This document shows positions 14,574-23,327 of a stretch of DNA of 64,000 nucleotides, piece by piece. Source of the stretch: JAHRVQ01 sp963976815 (GTDB taxonomy: Bacteria; Pseudomonadota; Gammaproteobacteria; Pseudomonadales; Azotimanducaceae); contig CAXBLU010000014.1 in assembly GCA_963976815.1 (NCBI GenBank), positions 1 to 64,000 of the forward strand, read 5' to 3'. Within the stretch, counting starts at the first letter, position 1. Each line of letters starts with the position of its first letter. The notes under the pieces are model-generated. The model ran no database searches. It saw nothing but the letters and a program-made list of their open reading frames with translations, and had not been told where the DNA came from. The position numbers and the translations under genes were made by a program.

Positions 14574-15790
14574 CCTGTGAGTTCAGCCCCAGGCCAAATA
14601 GGGTAGTCGTAAGTTTTGTCGGATAGTTTGTGGTTGAAATAGGCAATGATAAAGCCGTTCAACCAATCGCCGAAGGCCTTGTTCTTAATGGGGCCTAGCA
14701 GGCCAAACCATTTCAGTGGGGTGACATAGGTCAGGTCGGTAAAATTGTTATGGGCAGCTTTAGCAATATTGATTTCACACACGGCTTCATTTGCCTCCGC
14801 CCAATGGCGATTCAAATTCAGATTGGACGCGATAGTCTTTGCCATTTTTGTTGCCCCGCCCATGATGAAACAAGTTGGCGTCGACAATTCTAATGAGTTT
14901 TCTTTTGGGGGAATGAATTGGACCGTGTCCAGGTTGATGACGGCTTGTATGGTTTTCTGCTCTTTATTTAGCATTTCGGCAGCGAGGACAGAGATTACGC
15001 CTCCAAGCGAGTGCCCATACAGGGCTATGCGGGATAAATCAGCCTGCGCAAGTACGCTCTGCTTTACCTGGTTGTCATTGGCTTTCAGTTGATTCACTAA
15101 CTGAACAAGATGTTGGGATCTGCGGGTTGCACTCTCCGCAGAGTGTCTAAAAAGCGTTTGTGCAACAAAGTTTGGTAACGCTTGTATGTAATCATCGGCG
15201 TTTTGCTGACGTAGTTGATCTGATTGGTGAGCAATTTTTTCGATTTCCTGAGCGAGTTGCTTTTTGTCGGCTGTTGAACCCATGAGTGCGAGGGCAGGCT
15301 GTGAGCGATAAATTCCTTGTATCGTGCCGTCTGCGTATTCGGTGGTGAGAGATTCTCCTGGATGACTGGGTGCGACGACGATGTAACCGGCCAAGGCCAG
15401 GGCTTCAAGTTGGCGTGAGTTTTGTCGCGAGAATGAGGCCGATCCATGGCTGAAAATGACCAGCGGAAAAGTACCTGGTTTGACGCTAACCCCTCTGAAA
15501 CCGTTGCTGGTCTCTTTGGTGGATATGGTCATGGATGGCATGCCAGAAACCTCAACCAACGCTTGTTTGAGATCAGCGGAGAAGGCGTAGTCTTTATGTG
15601 GTTCCGATTGTGATTCTGGAGGTAACGCGGGATACCAGAGTTCCAACTGCAAGCGTTCGCCATCTAGTAACAGATAGTCGATGGAATCTCGGCCCACGAC
15701 GGTATTGTCCAACTCAGCTGACTTCACTTCAAACGGCATGATGGTAAACATGCCTGTGAGGCACACGCAGAGCAGGGAGGTTAGATGCAT
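14564..15790 (-). CDS. Exported alpha/beta-hydrolase (platelet-activating-factor acetylhydrolase-like)
   Basis: 408 aa with a signal peptide at residues 1-24 (LLCVCLTGMFTIMPFEVKSA). The hydrolase core shows LVIFSHGSASF (oxyanion region), GHSLGGVISV (nucleophile serine) and a histidine in AAHNNFTDL. The overall order is like bacterial PAF-acetylhydrolase or dienelactone-hydrolase relatives. It lies in an operon with padR. The 5' leader holds a 12-bp tandem repeat containing several ATG codons. Substrate unknown; an ester or lipid in the periplasm is likely. Confidence 0.85.
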   Translation of the reverse strand: MHLTSLLCVCLTGMFTIMPFEVKSAELDNTVVGRDSIDYLLLDGERLQLELWYPALPPESQSEPHKDYAFSADLKQALVEVSGMPSMTISTKETSNGFRGVSVKPGTFPLVIFSHGSASFSRQNSRQLEALALAGYIVVAPSHPGESLTTEYADGTIQGIYRSQPALALMGSTADKKQLAQEIEKIAHQSDQLRQQNADDYIQALPNFVAQTLFRHSAESATRRSQHLVQLVNQLKANDNQVKQSVLAQADLSRIALYGHSLGGVISVLAAEMLNKEQKTIQAVINLDTVQFIPPKENSLELSTPTCFIMGGATKMAKTIASNLNLNRHWAEANEAVCEINIAKAAHNNFTDLTYVTPLKWFGLLGPIKNKAFGDWLNGFIIAYFNHKLSDKTYDYPIWPGAELTGAI

Positions 15791-15796
15791 GATGTT

Positions 15797-15844
15797 GTTC
15801 CATGAGTTGTTCCGTGAGTTGATCCATGAAGTGTTCCATGAGTG
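15797..15844 (-). repeat. Tandem repeat, 12 bp x 4, in the hydrolase leader
   Basis: GTTCCATGAGTT, GTTCCGTGAGTT, GATCCATGAAGT and GTTCCATGAGTG in a row, directly upstream of the hydrolase start on the minus strand. On that strand each unit reads about ACTCATGGAAC, giving a repeated ATGGA, so the leader may hold spurious start codons. Confidence 0.95.
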
Positions 15845-15865
15845 GGGTTTGCATTATAAGGCTAC

Positions 15866-15877
15866 TAGATATATCTA
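15866..15877. promoter_or_regulatory. AT-rich palindrome TAGATATATCTA
   Basis: A perfect 12-bp palindrome followed by a related ATAGATATA, about 75 bases upstream of the hydrolase gene in the promoter area. A reasonable candidate operator for the PadR protein of the same operon. Confidence 0.4.
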
Positions 15878-15951
15878 ATAGATATAAATGTCAACTCTAG
15901 CAGATAATGGCTGTCGAGTGGTTTATCGGCTTCGGTCAGCCAATTGAACCT

Positions 15952-15966
15952 GTTTCAGAGTGAAAC
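15952..15966. terminator. Inverted repeat GTTTCA-GAG-TGAAAC
   Basis: Perfect 6-bp arms 20 bases beyond the stop of the thioesterase gene on the minus strand. There is no T-run after it, so it is at best a weak terminator; it may instead stabilise the mRNA end. Confidence 0.3.
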
Positions 15967-15986
15967 AACCGCCAGGATCAAAAATT

Positions 15987-16424
15987 TTAGATCAGACTAA
16001 ACACGGCGCTTGCTCTAGCGACTCTTTTGTCCTTCACCACAAAATAGCAGTTGGCAAAGGCAACGCGACTGCCTACTTTTTGCACATCGGCATGTACTTC
16101 AATCCATTCGTTACGTCTAATTCCACCGACATAATCAATCGTTAAACTTGTTGTCACCATTGGGAGCGCTGGGCTCTTAGATAAAGCACAGTTGTAACCC
16201 AGGGCAATATCAGCAATTCCGCTGATGATACCGCCATGTACAAACCCTTTGGCATTACAATGTTTATCCGCCGCAAAAAAGCCAATTATTATCCCCTGTG
16301 GTGAGTTGTTAGATTTTGGCTGCACTTCAATAAACCTATTGTAAATAGGACCAATCATCTCCAGGTAAGGGCTCGTTCGAAAGATCGGTTCAAATCCAGC
16401 GGGCAGATCAATCATTGGATTCAT
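15987..16424 (-). CDS. PaaI-family hotdog thioesterase
   Basis: 145 aa. Hotdog-fold signature FVHGGIISGIADIALGY and the later strand TTSLTIDYVGGIRR. The start MNPMIDLPAGF (ATG 16424) is chosen because a GAGCGAG ribosome site precedes it and it overlaps the dehydrogenase stop by 17 bases, indicating coupled translation. It would hydrolyse acyl-CoA thioesters. With the upstream alcohol dehydrogenase it forms a two-gene unit under the divergent TetR. Confidence 0.9.
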   Translation of the reverse strand: MNPMIDLPAGFEPIFRTSPYLEMIGPIYNRFIEVQPKSNNSPQGIIIGFFAADKHCNAKGFVHGGIISGIADIALGYNCALSKSPALPMVTTSLTIDYVGGIRRNEWIEVHADVQKVGSRVAFANCYFVVKDKRVARASAVFSLI

Positions 16425-17484
16425 CTCGCTCAAAAATAATTTTCGGAGATGGGCTGAGTAATAGTTCGACAGGGTCTTCGTACAAATCGGTAAAACTCTG
16501 TGGTTCTTTGGCAATCATTAATGGATCTAAGCTGTTGCAACATGTTTTATGTAGAACAGCGGGCACAAGGGCTCGACCATGAACTCGACTAAGGTCATAG
16601 TGAATGCCTTTTAGATAGGCCGCATTCAATGGTAATTCAGTCTTTTCCGAGAATCCGCCCGATACACTTGTACAGAAGCCGCAGGCCAATGTTGAATTCA
16701 TGGCGAAGGTTACTCCGGCAGGCGTACAGGCGGCATCAACGGTAATTAGAAACTCTTCTCCCGGAAACTTCTCTAAGGCTGCCATCTCCTGCGTGGTCAA
16801 CAACATGGTTTCAGCGCCTAAACTTTTCGCCATTGCTAACCGGTGTTTGTCATTGTCGACGTACACGACTTTTTCAGAACCGCAAGAAAAAGCCGATTGC
16901 ACAGCATAAAGGCCGACACTTTGCGCCAAACCTCCAACAACCAAGACTGGTGCACCAGGGAATAGTGTTAAGTGCGGGGCAACCGTTCTATAACCGTCGG
17001 CTACGTTATCCGACATACCACTTGCAGCAGCGTAAGTAATTTCGTTTGGGATTTTGACAAGCATGGCGTCGGCAAATGGCACTTCGATTAAATCAGAGAA
17101 GCCACCACCAAAATCTTTTACCCCATTTGCCCCGAGGCCGTAGGAGGAACAAAACGGCACGTCCAAACAAGCATTTGTCCAACCTCGTTTGCAATTTTTG
17201 CACTCGCCGCAATTGACCTGGAACGGAACTATGACGCGATCTCCAGGTTTAAAGCTTGTTACCTGGTCTGCAACGTCAACCACAACGCCCGCCGTTTCAT
17301 GTCCCAGGGCAAAGGGACCTGGTGTGCGATATTGCCCCGCAACGACAAAGCGATCCAGATCACAGCGTGCTACCGCCATAGGCTTGACCAATGCGCATTT
17401 AGATGTTGTCAGCACCGGGGAGGGCGCTTCTTGCCACTGTGCCTTTTTGGCGGACAAATACAGCAACTGTTGAATAGAAGTCAT
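16408..17484 (-). CDS. Zinc-dependent alcohol dehydrogenase
   Basis: 358 aa MDR-family enzyme. Catalytic zinc region with C40/D43 (MAVARCDLDRF) and GHETAGVVVD. The structural zinc motif CGECKNCKRGWTNAC is complete. A Rossmann fold (VLVVGGLAQSVGLYAV; one glycine differs from the standard GxGxxG) binds the nicotinamide cofactor. It is divergent from the TetR gene, with two operator-like palindromes between them. It is cotranscribed with a thioesterase, which suggests oxidation of an alcohol en route to an acyl-CoA. Confidence 0.9.
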   Translation of the reverse strand: MTSIQQLLYLSAKKAQWQEAPSPVLTTSKCALVKPMAVARCDLDRFVVAGQYRTPGPFALGHETAGVVVDVADQVTSFKPGDRVIVPFQVNCGECKNCKRGWTNACLDVPFCSSYGLGANGVKDFGGGFSDLIEVPFADAMLVKIPNEITYAAASGMSDNVADGYRTVAPHLTLFPGAPVLVVGGLAQSVGLYAVQSAFSCGSEKVVYVDNDKHRLAMAKSLGAETMLLTTQEMAALEKFPGEEFLITVDAACTPAGVTFAMNSTLACGFCTSVSGGFSEKTELPLNAAYLKGIHYDLSRVHGRALVPAVLHKTCCNSLDPLMIAKEPQSFTDLYEDPVELLLSPSPKIIFERDESND

Positions 17485-17488
17485 CTAC

Positions 17489-17537
17489 TAGACCGAATGG
17501 TTTATTTGGAGGTCGACGATATAGACCAATTGGTTTA
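17489..17537. promoter_or_regulatory. Two LmrA/TetR-type operators TAGACC-N4-GGTTTA
   Basis: TAGACCGAATGGTTTA (17489-17504) and TAGACCAATTGGTTTA (17522-17537), 33 bp apart, in the 93-base region between the divergent dehydrogenase and tetR genes. Each is an imperfect palindrome (TAGACC facing GGTTTA). They resemble the AGACC-containing boxes of LmrA/YxaF-group regulators. Confidence 0.7.
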
Positions 17538-17577
17538 TTATCAACCCATTCTTTTAGGTAGATACCAATAAATCAAA

Positions 17578-18147
17578 ATGGCAAATACACCATTGCATCG
17601 ACAAAATCTTATAGAGAGTGCAGTCACCTTGTTTCGTACCCAAGGGTTTGCGGGGACGGGGCTGAGTGAGATTTTAAAAAAAAGCGGAGCACCAAAAGGT
17701 TCTCTATATCACTACTTTCCAAAAGGGAAAGAAGAGTTAGCAGCGGAAGCATTAAAAGTCGCTGGGAGGGTCGTAGAGAAAACTCTGTTGGAGCTTGCAA
17801 CAAAACACAAGCAACCAGAAAAACTAGTAAAGACCTATTGCCAAATGTTAGGCCAGTGGATGGAGGCTTCTAATTTTCGCTCGGGATGTCCTATCACTAC
17901 AACCGTATTAGAAACCGTTCCTCAATCAGAAACGATTAGCAAAGTTAGTTTAGCCATTTTTGATAGCTGGAAAGCTGTCATTGCCAACGCTTTAATTGAG
18001 TCGGGCATGACTAAAGCTGAAGCAAAAAAGAAAGCAGACTTTACCATCACGGCAATAGGCGGAGCGTTGATCCAATCAAGAGTCCAACAATCAACGCTTC
18101 CGCTGGATAATACGGCGAGCCAATTGAAATTACTTTTTACAAGCTGA
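17578..18147 (+). CDS. TetR-family regulator, LmrA/YxaF group
   Basis: 189 aa. The helix-turn-helix is GLSEILKKSGAPKGSLYHYF followed by PKGKEELAAEAL. The C-terminal domain has the LmrA-group segment FRSGCPITTTVLE. The ATG lies a few bases after the operators, so it likely represses both itself and the divergent dehydrogenase-thioesterase unit. Confidence 0.9.
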   Translation: MANTPLHRQNLIESAVTLFRTQGFAGTGLSEILKKSGAPKGSLYHYFPKGKEELAAEALKVAGRVVEKTLLELATKHKQPEKLVKTYCQMLGQWMEASNFRSGCPITTTVLETVPQSETISKVSLAIFDSWKAVIANALIESGMTKAEAKKKADFTITAIGGALIQSRVQQSTLPLDNTASQLKLLFTS

Positions 18148-18305
18148 GACCAATTAAACAACGCTGTATCAAGTGCACCGTTTTTAGATTCAAACAACTT
18201 GGTCAGGCTTGTCCGCTCTAACGGTGAAATTGGTGATGCAGCCAAGCAATTTGATGGGCTTCCAGGTTAGTTGAAAAACGTTAAATCATAGAGCAGATAT
18301 AAAAT

Positions 18306-18842
18306 ATGAACTCAATCTCAGCAGCACAACACGATATGCGGCAAGCCTATTACGGTGGCGCCCCCGGTGTGATTGCCTCAGGCACAGTATGGCTTGTCGC
18401 AGGAATCGCGACGTTCATCGTGGGTCCTGACGCCGGAATACCAACGCTGATATTGGGTGGCATGTTGATTTTTCCAGTCTCAATTCTGCTCTGTAAATTG
18501 ATTGGGGCGTCTGGGAAACATCAAAAAGAAAACCCCTTGGGGCACCTTGCGCTCGAAGGTACGTTTTGGATGTTGATCTCCATCCCTATTGCAGTTGGTG
18601 TCTCCTATTACAAACTTGAGTGGTTTTTCCCGGCGATGCTTTTTGTTATCGGCGGGCGGTACCTTACCTTCTCGACGTTGTACGGTCGCCGGGTCTACTG
18701 GTTTCTTGCAGTTGCTCTGGTTGCAGCGGGGTGGTTATTGCTGAGTACAAATGCACCAGCTTTCTATGGCGCTTTTGTGGGTGGATCTATTGAATGGGCA
18801 ATTGGGATTGGAATTTTCGTTTTGCATAAACGTGACCAATAG
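18306..18842 (+). CDS. Conserved integral membrane protein (DUF7010-like)
   Basis: 178 aa with five or six membrane helices. Begins MNSISAAQHDMRQAYYGGAP and has GGRYLTFSTLYGRRVYW, a pattern I associate with DUF7010-like proteins. Function unknown. The 158 bases before it contain no clear regulatory signal. Confidence 0.75.
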   Translation: MNSISAAQHDMRQAYYGGAPGVIASGTVWLVAGIATFIVGPDAGIPTLILGGMLIFPVSILLCKLIGASGKHQKENPLGHLALEGTFWMLISIPIAVGVSYYKLEWFFPAMLFVIGGRYLTFSTLYGRRVYWFLAVALVAAGWLLLSTNAPAFYGAFVGGSIEWAIGIGIFVLHKRDQ

Positions 18843-18989
18843 CCAGTTTTATGAGTTTGTTGATTTGGAGCCAGGCCATCGATGGGCCATCCAAAAAGCA
18901 AAAATATGTGCCGTTTGCAATTCGGTCAGGGCGAGTCGCCATTCCGAAAATCTACAGCTACGTTACATTTTGAGTCTAGGGAGTGAAGT

Positions 18990-19301
18990 TTGAATAAATT
19001 AGTCACTTGTAATTCTATCGAAGAAGTCCGCGTCAATATCGATGCAATTGATCACAAGATAGTGGACTTAATCGCCGAGCGTGGTGGTTTTGTCATTCAG
19101 GCCGCTCGCTTTAAGAAAACTACCGATGACGTTAAGGCGCCGCAAAGGGTCGAGCAGGTTATTGCAAAGGTTCGAGCACTTGCGCTAGAGACCGGTGCTA
19201 ATCTTGACGTAACCGAGGCGGTCTATCGTTCCATGATAGCAGCCTTTATAAGTGCAGAGCTTACCGAACATGAAACGCTTTCCAGCAAAATAGAAAAGTA
19301 A
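18990..19301 (+). CDS. Chorismate-mutase-like (AroQ fold) protein
   Basis: 103 aa, TTG start preceded by GGGAG. It shows the AroQ pattern: VRVNIDAIDHKIVDLIAERG in the first helix, AARFKK with the active-site lysine, and RVEQVIAKVRALA. Length and order fit chorismate mutase or isochorismate-pyruvate lyase (PchB-like). It stands alone, so a role in aromatic or salicylate synthesis is only a guess. Confidence 0.85.
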   Translation: MNKLVTCNSIEEVRVNIDAIDHKIVDLIAERGGFVIQAARFKKTTDDVKAPQRVEQVIAKVRALALETGANLDVTEAVYRSMIAAFISAELTEHETLSSKIEK

Positions 19302-19470
19302 AACAAGTTGCTGTTGTCACGTCCAGAAGGTATAGACAACATTGATTTTCAAAAACCACAATCCATATCACTCCACAGCGCGATTTGTCACACCCGGCAA
19401 TCAATAGAGAATCTCAATATGTTTAACGCTGAGCCAAAATCAATCGTTCGTATTGTGACCGAGGGTTGGT

Positions 19471-20019
19471 ATGTACCGTAGCGCCGTTGTGATTGGCGCC
19501 ACGGGCATGATGTCGGGGGTTGCAGAGTATTTAGTACAACGGACTCATTGCTTGTCTTTTACCGCGCGAACCAGCCAGTCTCTTAACAGCCTTTCCCAGC
19601 GACTTAGTCCCTTTGGTAGTGCGTCAGGTATTAAAGTCGATTGGAATAAAAGGGCAGAATTTCTATCAGGTTTGTCCAAACTCTGTGAAAATGGCGAGTG
19701 TCCCGACATCGTTGTTGCCTGGTTGCATGATGATACATTGGGGCCAGAAATAGCATCAGTGCTTGCCCGGGGTCAGAAAATGGCGTTTTTTCAGGTGAGA
19801 GGCAGTTCAGCGGCGCGTCCAATGACGGAAAATAGCCTTGAGATTCCCTGTATAAAGGGCCTAAGCTACCACGAGGTCATCCTTGGTTTTCAAATTGAAG
19901 CTAATCGTTCCCGTTGGCTCTCACATGATGAGATTACAGCGGGTGTTGTTGAAGCGATTGAACATAGCGTTGAGGCAAGTGTTGTCGGTGTTGTTGCGCC
20001 ATGGGCAATGCGCCCATGA
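19471..20019 (+). CDS. Short Rossmann-fold (SDR-like) protein
   Basis: 182 aa. N-terminal nucleotide-binding motif VVIGATGMMSGVAEYL. The catalytic YxxxK of classical SDRs is not evident, so it may be a diverged or non-catalytic member. It carries no membrane segment. ATG 19471 is preceded by GAGGGTTGG. Confidence 0.75.
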   Translation: MYRSAVVIGATGMMSGVAEYLVQRTHCLSFTARTSQSLNSLSQRLSPFGSASGIKVDWNKRAEFLSGLSKLCENGECPDIVVAWLHDDTLGPEIASVLARGQKMAFFQVRGSSAARPMTENSLEIPCIKGLSYHEVILGFQIEANRSRWLSHDEITAGVVEAIEHSVEASVVGVVAPWAMRP

Positions 20020-20100
20020 TGCACCGCAAATTTTTAGTACTGTTTTTGTGATGGTGATAGCAAAAACGGCAATTTTTTCACCACAAATGAAGAGAACGCT

Positions 20101-20307
20101 ATGAGTAAAGGTACGGTTAAGTGGTTTAACGCAGATAAGGGTTTTGGCTTTATTACTCCAGAAGACGGAGGTAAAGATTTATTCGTACACCATTCGGAGA
20201 TTCAGGCCGGTGGTCAATTCGCAACGTTGGCTGATGGTCAAGCTGTTGAATTTGAAGTAGGTGAAGGTCAGAAAGGCCCATGTGCCAATAAAGTAGTCGC
20301 AGTTTAA
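20101..20307 (+). CDS. Cold-shock protein (CspA family)
   Basis: 68 aa. Standard cold-shock domain with RNP1 (KGFGFITPE) and RNP2 (DLFVHHSEI). It binds single-stranded RNA/DNA and acts as an RNA chaperone. It is followed 7 bases later by a long imperfect hairpin with attC-like ends (20315-20405). A second Csp gene is at 49305. Confidence 0.96.
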   Translation: MSKGTVKWFNADKGFGFITPEDGGKDLFVHHSEIQAGGQFATLADGQAVEFEVGEGQKGPCANKVVAV

Positions 20308-20314
20308 GATGTAG

Positions 20315-20405
20315 CACATAACACACAGTTGAAGTCGGTCAGTCAACCTGGGCCGGGCTATTTGGTTTGATCTGGCAGACTGCCGCTTTACCTGGGTGTT
20401 ATGTG
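20315..20405. repeat. Long imperfect hairpin with attC-like ends
   Basis: CACATAACAC (20315-20324) and GTGTTATGTG (20396-20405) are exact reverse complements. Pairing continues inward to about 20344/20378 with a few bulged bases. The ends fit attC boxes (R'' ACATAAC, R' GTTATGT). Size (about 90 bases) and extrahelical bases are also attC-like. It follows a cold-shock gene; no matching cassette start was found upstream, so it could instead be an isolated attC or a terminator-like structure. Confidence 0.5.
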
Positions 20406-20568
20406 GTTTTGATACTTTTTCAGCAGTAAAAGATTTTTTGTCACTCTTCTCCGCAATAAAGCTTTCCAGTTAGAGACCAGCAGCATACCAAATGCCTGGT
20501 AAACCCTAAGCCGGACAACTAGCCGAACATGGGTGAGATATCGTTAAAGAGCAAAGAGAGGCTCACAG

Positions 20569-20784
20569 ATGCTCGTCGAAATAAAAGCCCCGGTGTTTAA
20601 GTGCGAGGATGATAGGAATATTTTTTTGTCTCGCCTAGTTGAGTTGCCGGGTTTTGTAGGTGTAAAAGCGCAGGGGCTCGATTTACATTTGACCCTGACT
20701 GCTGATCCAGCAGAGCTGGATATCCAATCTCTGCAAGAAATCTGCGATTTCTGGGGCACGACCTTTCTAGAGTTGCGACAATAG
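20569..20784 (+). CDS. Small hypothetical protein
   Basis: 71 aa, begins MLVEIKAPVFKCEDDRN and ends FWGTTFLELRQ. Acidic and soluble with no recognised domain. AGAGAGG lies before the ATG, supporting translation. It is followed by the MarC gene 90 bases later. Confidence 0.55.
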   Translation: MLVEIKAPVFKCEDDRNIFLSRLVELPGFVGVKAQGLDLHLTLTADPAELDIQSLQEICDFWGTTFLELRQ

Positions 20785-20874
20785 ATAGAATAGTGACAAT
20801 AGTAAGATTCAGGTTTAAAGAGGTTTTATCACTCCAATGAGTTTCATGTGGGCCATCTCGGCGTCGGTAGCAAA

Positions 20875-21483
20875 ATGATTGATTTTGTTGCAACTTTTAT
20901 TGTCTTCTTTGCGGTAATAGACCCTATCGGCACGGTGCCAGTTTTTATTGCCTTCACAAGTCATTTTGATGAAACCGCCCGGCAAAAAATTGCATGGATT
21001 GCAGCTTCTGTCGCTGCGGTTGTTCTAATATTTTTTGTGGTGGCGGGGGAATTTATCCTGGTCGCTTTGTCCATTCCGCTGCCGGCATTTCAAATAGCCG
21101 GTGGCATCGTGCTGTTCATTTTTGCGTTATCAATGATATTTGGTGAAGGCAAAACCGGGGCGGAATTAAAGCTGACAAAAGACCACCATGAGACTGCAGT
21201 TTTTCCACTTGCGGTTCCGTCCATTGCGAGTCCAGGGGCAATGTTAGCCGCTGTTTTACTCACTGAAAACTCCCGCTATAGTTTGTTTGAGCAAGCACAG
21301 ACTGTGGCAATGATGTTGTCTGTATTAGTGGTGACGTTGATCCTAATGCTGCTGTCGGGCCAGATTAATCGCTTGATTGGCATCAGTGGCGCCAGCGTCA
21401 TTAGTAGAATTATGGGTCTTATATTATCAGCGGTGGCAACGACAAATACCCTGGCGGGTATCGAAGCGTACTTTGATATGTAA
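20875..21483 (+). CDS. MarC-family integral membrane protein
   Basis: About 202 aa from this ATG, six membrane helices. Family motifs are FFAVIDPIGTVPVF at the start, PLAVPSIASPGAM in the middle and RIMGLILSAVAT near the end. An upstream extension to 20848 is possible but would put extra residues before the first helix. The function of MarC proteins is unsettled; an earlier link to antibiotic resistance was not upheld. Confidence 0.9.
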   Translation: MIDFVATFIVFFAVIDPIGTVPVFIAFTSHFDETARQKIAWIAASVAAVVLIFFVVAGEFILVALSIPLPAFQIAGGIVLFIFALSMIFGEGKTGAELKLTKDHHETAVFPLAVPSIASPGAMLAAVLLTENSRYSLFEQAQTVAMMLSVLVVTLILMLLSGQINRLIGISGASVISRIMGLILSAVATTNTLAGIEAYFDM

Positions 21484-21557
21484 GTGCGTATTTTGTGTTC
21501 GGTGTGAGCCAGTGAATGCATACTACGACGGTACTGCAATCGGAATGGATCAAGAAT

Positions 21558-21893
21558 ATGAATATTAGGTCAGCAATTTTTACCTGTACGCTAGCGATGG
21601 GAATGCTATTCAGCTCTTTATCCCATGCTGATCCAGTTTGGATCGATGTTCGGACTCTGGTTGAACACACCATTGACAATATTGAAGGCGATGTTCGAAT
21701 CTCGTATTCAGACATAGTGGAAGGGGTCAACAAACTCTATCCCGATAAAGAGACGGATATTCGGCTGTACTGTCGTAGTGGTGGAAGGGCTGGAGTTGCT
21801 TTATCGGCTCTGGAACAAGCTGGGTACCGCAGCGTACAGAACGTTGGCAGTATTGACGATGCGCGTCGGCTAAGGGGAATACCCGTCGAATAG
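21558..21893 (+). CDS. Exported rhodanese-domain protein
   Basis: 111 aa. Signal peptide of about 24 residues ending SLSHA. The rhodanese domain has WIDVRTLVEHT and the active-site loop LYCRSGGRAGVA with the catalytic cysteine. It resembles periplasmic PspE-type single-domain sulfurtransferases. ATG 21558 is selected because it starts the signal peptide; an upstream frame lacks support. Confidence 0.9.
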   Translation: MNIRSAIFTCTLAMGMLFSSLSHADPVWIDVRTLVEHTIDNIEGDVRISYSDIVEGVNKLYPDKETDIRLYCRSGGRAGVALSALEQAGYRSVQNVGSIDDARRLRGIPVE

Positions 21894-21954
21894 TACGCGC
21901 CTCCAAAAGTTCTGTTAAGCCGGCGCCCGGTTTATCAAGCCTTCCGTAGCGCTA

Positions 21955-22599
21955 TTAAGAAGGCCGTTGGCTTTTTTTCCATTCGGATTCAGGCATTGAG
22001 AGTTTTTGGCTTAGCAAATACAGAACATGGGGATTGAAGACAAGCCCCGAGTGACTGCTAAGCACCTCTATATTTTCGGTAGTTGCCGTTTCAGGTTCCT
22101 GGGCGAAATGGGGTGGAACAACGCCATCAGAGCGGGAGTAGATAGCTGTGCTTGGCACAGAAGTTGGCAAATAGTTCTCGTTGCCAATTGGTGAACCGAG
22201 TGAGATGACCTGACGAACCTTGTGGGGAGCCGCTTCAGCCATTCTTCTCGCAAACACGCCACCCAGACTCCAACCGATTAGGCTGACTTTCCGAGCGCCC
22301 GAAGCGTCCTGGACCTCATCCAGACGCGCCATTAACGCATCTAGTCCACCCGCTTTATATATACCCAGATTCCGACCAAGCGACCAACCAAAGGTTTTGT
22401 AGCCCTGGATTCTCAGGTACTGGCGAATCACACTGGTGTGAATATCTCGTCCAAGAAAGCCCGGGATCACCAGCACTGGGTGCCCGTCTCCCCGCGGCAT
22501 CGAGAACAGCAGGGGCATGGCCGGTGGAATCATGGCCATTTCAGCCGCTGCCCTCGGTAGTTCGAGCATGGCAAGATGGCTAGCAGGATGAGACTGCAT
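21955..22599 (-). CDS. Alpha/beta-hydrolase (esterase/lipase)
   Basis: 214 aa. Oxyanion region VLVIPGFLGRD, nucleophile GWSLGGVFAR, acid in YSRSDGVVP and histidine in SSHSGLVFNP. It lies 13 bases downstream of the phasin gene on the same strand and is probably cotranscribed. The pairing suggests a link to polyhydroxyalkanoate granules, but the protein is not a typical PHA synthase or depolymerase. Confidence 0.85.
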   Translation of the reverse strand: MQSHPASHLAMLELPRAAAEMAMIPPAMPLLFSMPRGDGHPVLVIPGFLGRDIHTSVIRQYLRIQGYKTFGWSLGRNLGIYKAGGLDALMARLDEVQDASGARKVSLIGWSLGGVFARRMAEAAPHKVRQVISLGSPIGNENYLPTSVPSTAIYSRSDGVVPPHFAQEPETATTENIEVLSSHSGLVFNPHVLYLLSQKLSMPESEWKKSQRPS

Positions 22600-22612
22600 G
22601 GGGGTTACCTAA

Positions 22613-22930
22613 TTAAGAGTCAGAACTGTCAGGTGTAAATGCATCCCGGTAAGCTGCCCCGACTTCTTCCCACGAAGAGCGAACGAGTTCGGCTGCACTT
22701 TGGTTGCCTTCCTGAATGCTCTGCCACATGGCTTCGCCTGCTTCTCTTTGCAATTCCATAAATTTCATAGGATCTGTTGCTTCAGGTAGTTTTGATGTGA
22801 GGCTCTGGGTCATCTCCACGTATTTCTGAATGTTCTGCTGCTGCATGGACACAAGATCGGTCATTGTCTTCGTTTGGATCTCAATCAACTGCTGACCAAG
22901 TTTTGTTGCATTTTCGATAGGGTTTGCCAT
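22613..22930 (-). CDS. Phasin family protein
   Basis: 105 aa, mostly amphipathic helix: LGQQLIEIQTKTMTDLVSMQ and a later segment SWEEVGAAYRDAF. It matches the phasin_2-type granule-associated proteins that coat polyhydroxyalkanoate inclusions. A phasin implies PHA storage, though no synthase gene is in the window. It is first in a two-gene unit with the esterase. Confidence 0.85.
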   Translation of the reverse strand: MANPIENATKLGQQLIEIQTKTMTDLVSMQQQNIQKYVEMTQSLTSKLPEATDPMKFMELQREAGEAMWQSIQEGNQSAAELVRSSWEEVGAAYRDAFTPDSSDS

Positions 22931-23327
22931 TTTTTGTACTCCAATGTGTGATTGTGCAGCGCAACATTATATGAGCTTTGCGGAGTTTTCAAGCTTTCAA
23001 AATCTTTTTGGGTGGGAAAGAAGTGGTCGTTTTAGACTGAAATAGTCCGAAAGCCAAAAGATATCAGGCTGGAGCCGAATAGCAGGATTATTGAAAAACT
23101 ACGATCAATGGCGACCAAAAAAGCCTCTTTTGACAGTTTTTTGCTCTAATTCCGCCGCCTTTCCCGTTTAGAAGCACTAATTGTCTATTTTGGTATACAT
23201 ATCGTTGTTAACATCCATGTATCATGGGTACTCATCACTATGCGATCAATTCGCCGATACTCGGCTAGGACTCTTTACAGCTCCACGCCTGTTTTGGCGA
23301 CGTTAACATTCTAGGAATGACTTTTTA
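22931..23327. other. Intergenic region between phasin and a small gene
   Basis: 397 bases with no convincing gene. It is moderately AT-rich and must hold the minus-strand promoter for the phasin (near 22950) and a plus-strand promoter for the gene at 23328. No clear palindrome, terminator or RNA gene was recognised. Confidence 0.5.

Noticed and set aside
18150..18305. Frame ending SNGEIGDAAKQFDGLPG before the DUF7010-like gene as a gene remnant
   Set aside because: It could be the end of a lost gene, but no family was recognised, so it is not listed as a feature.
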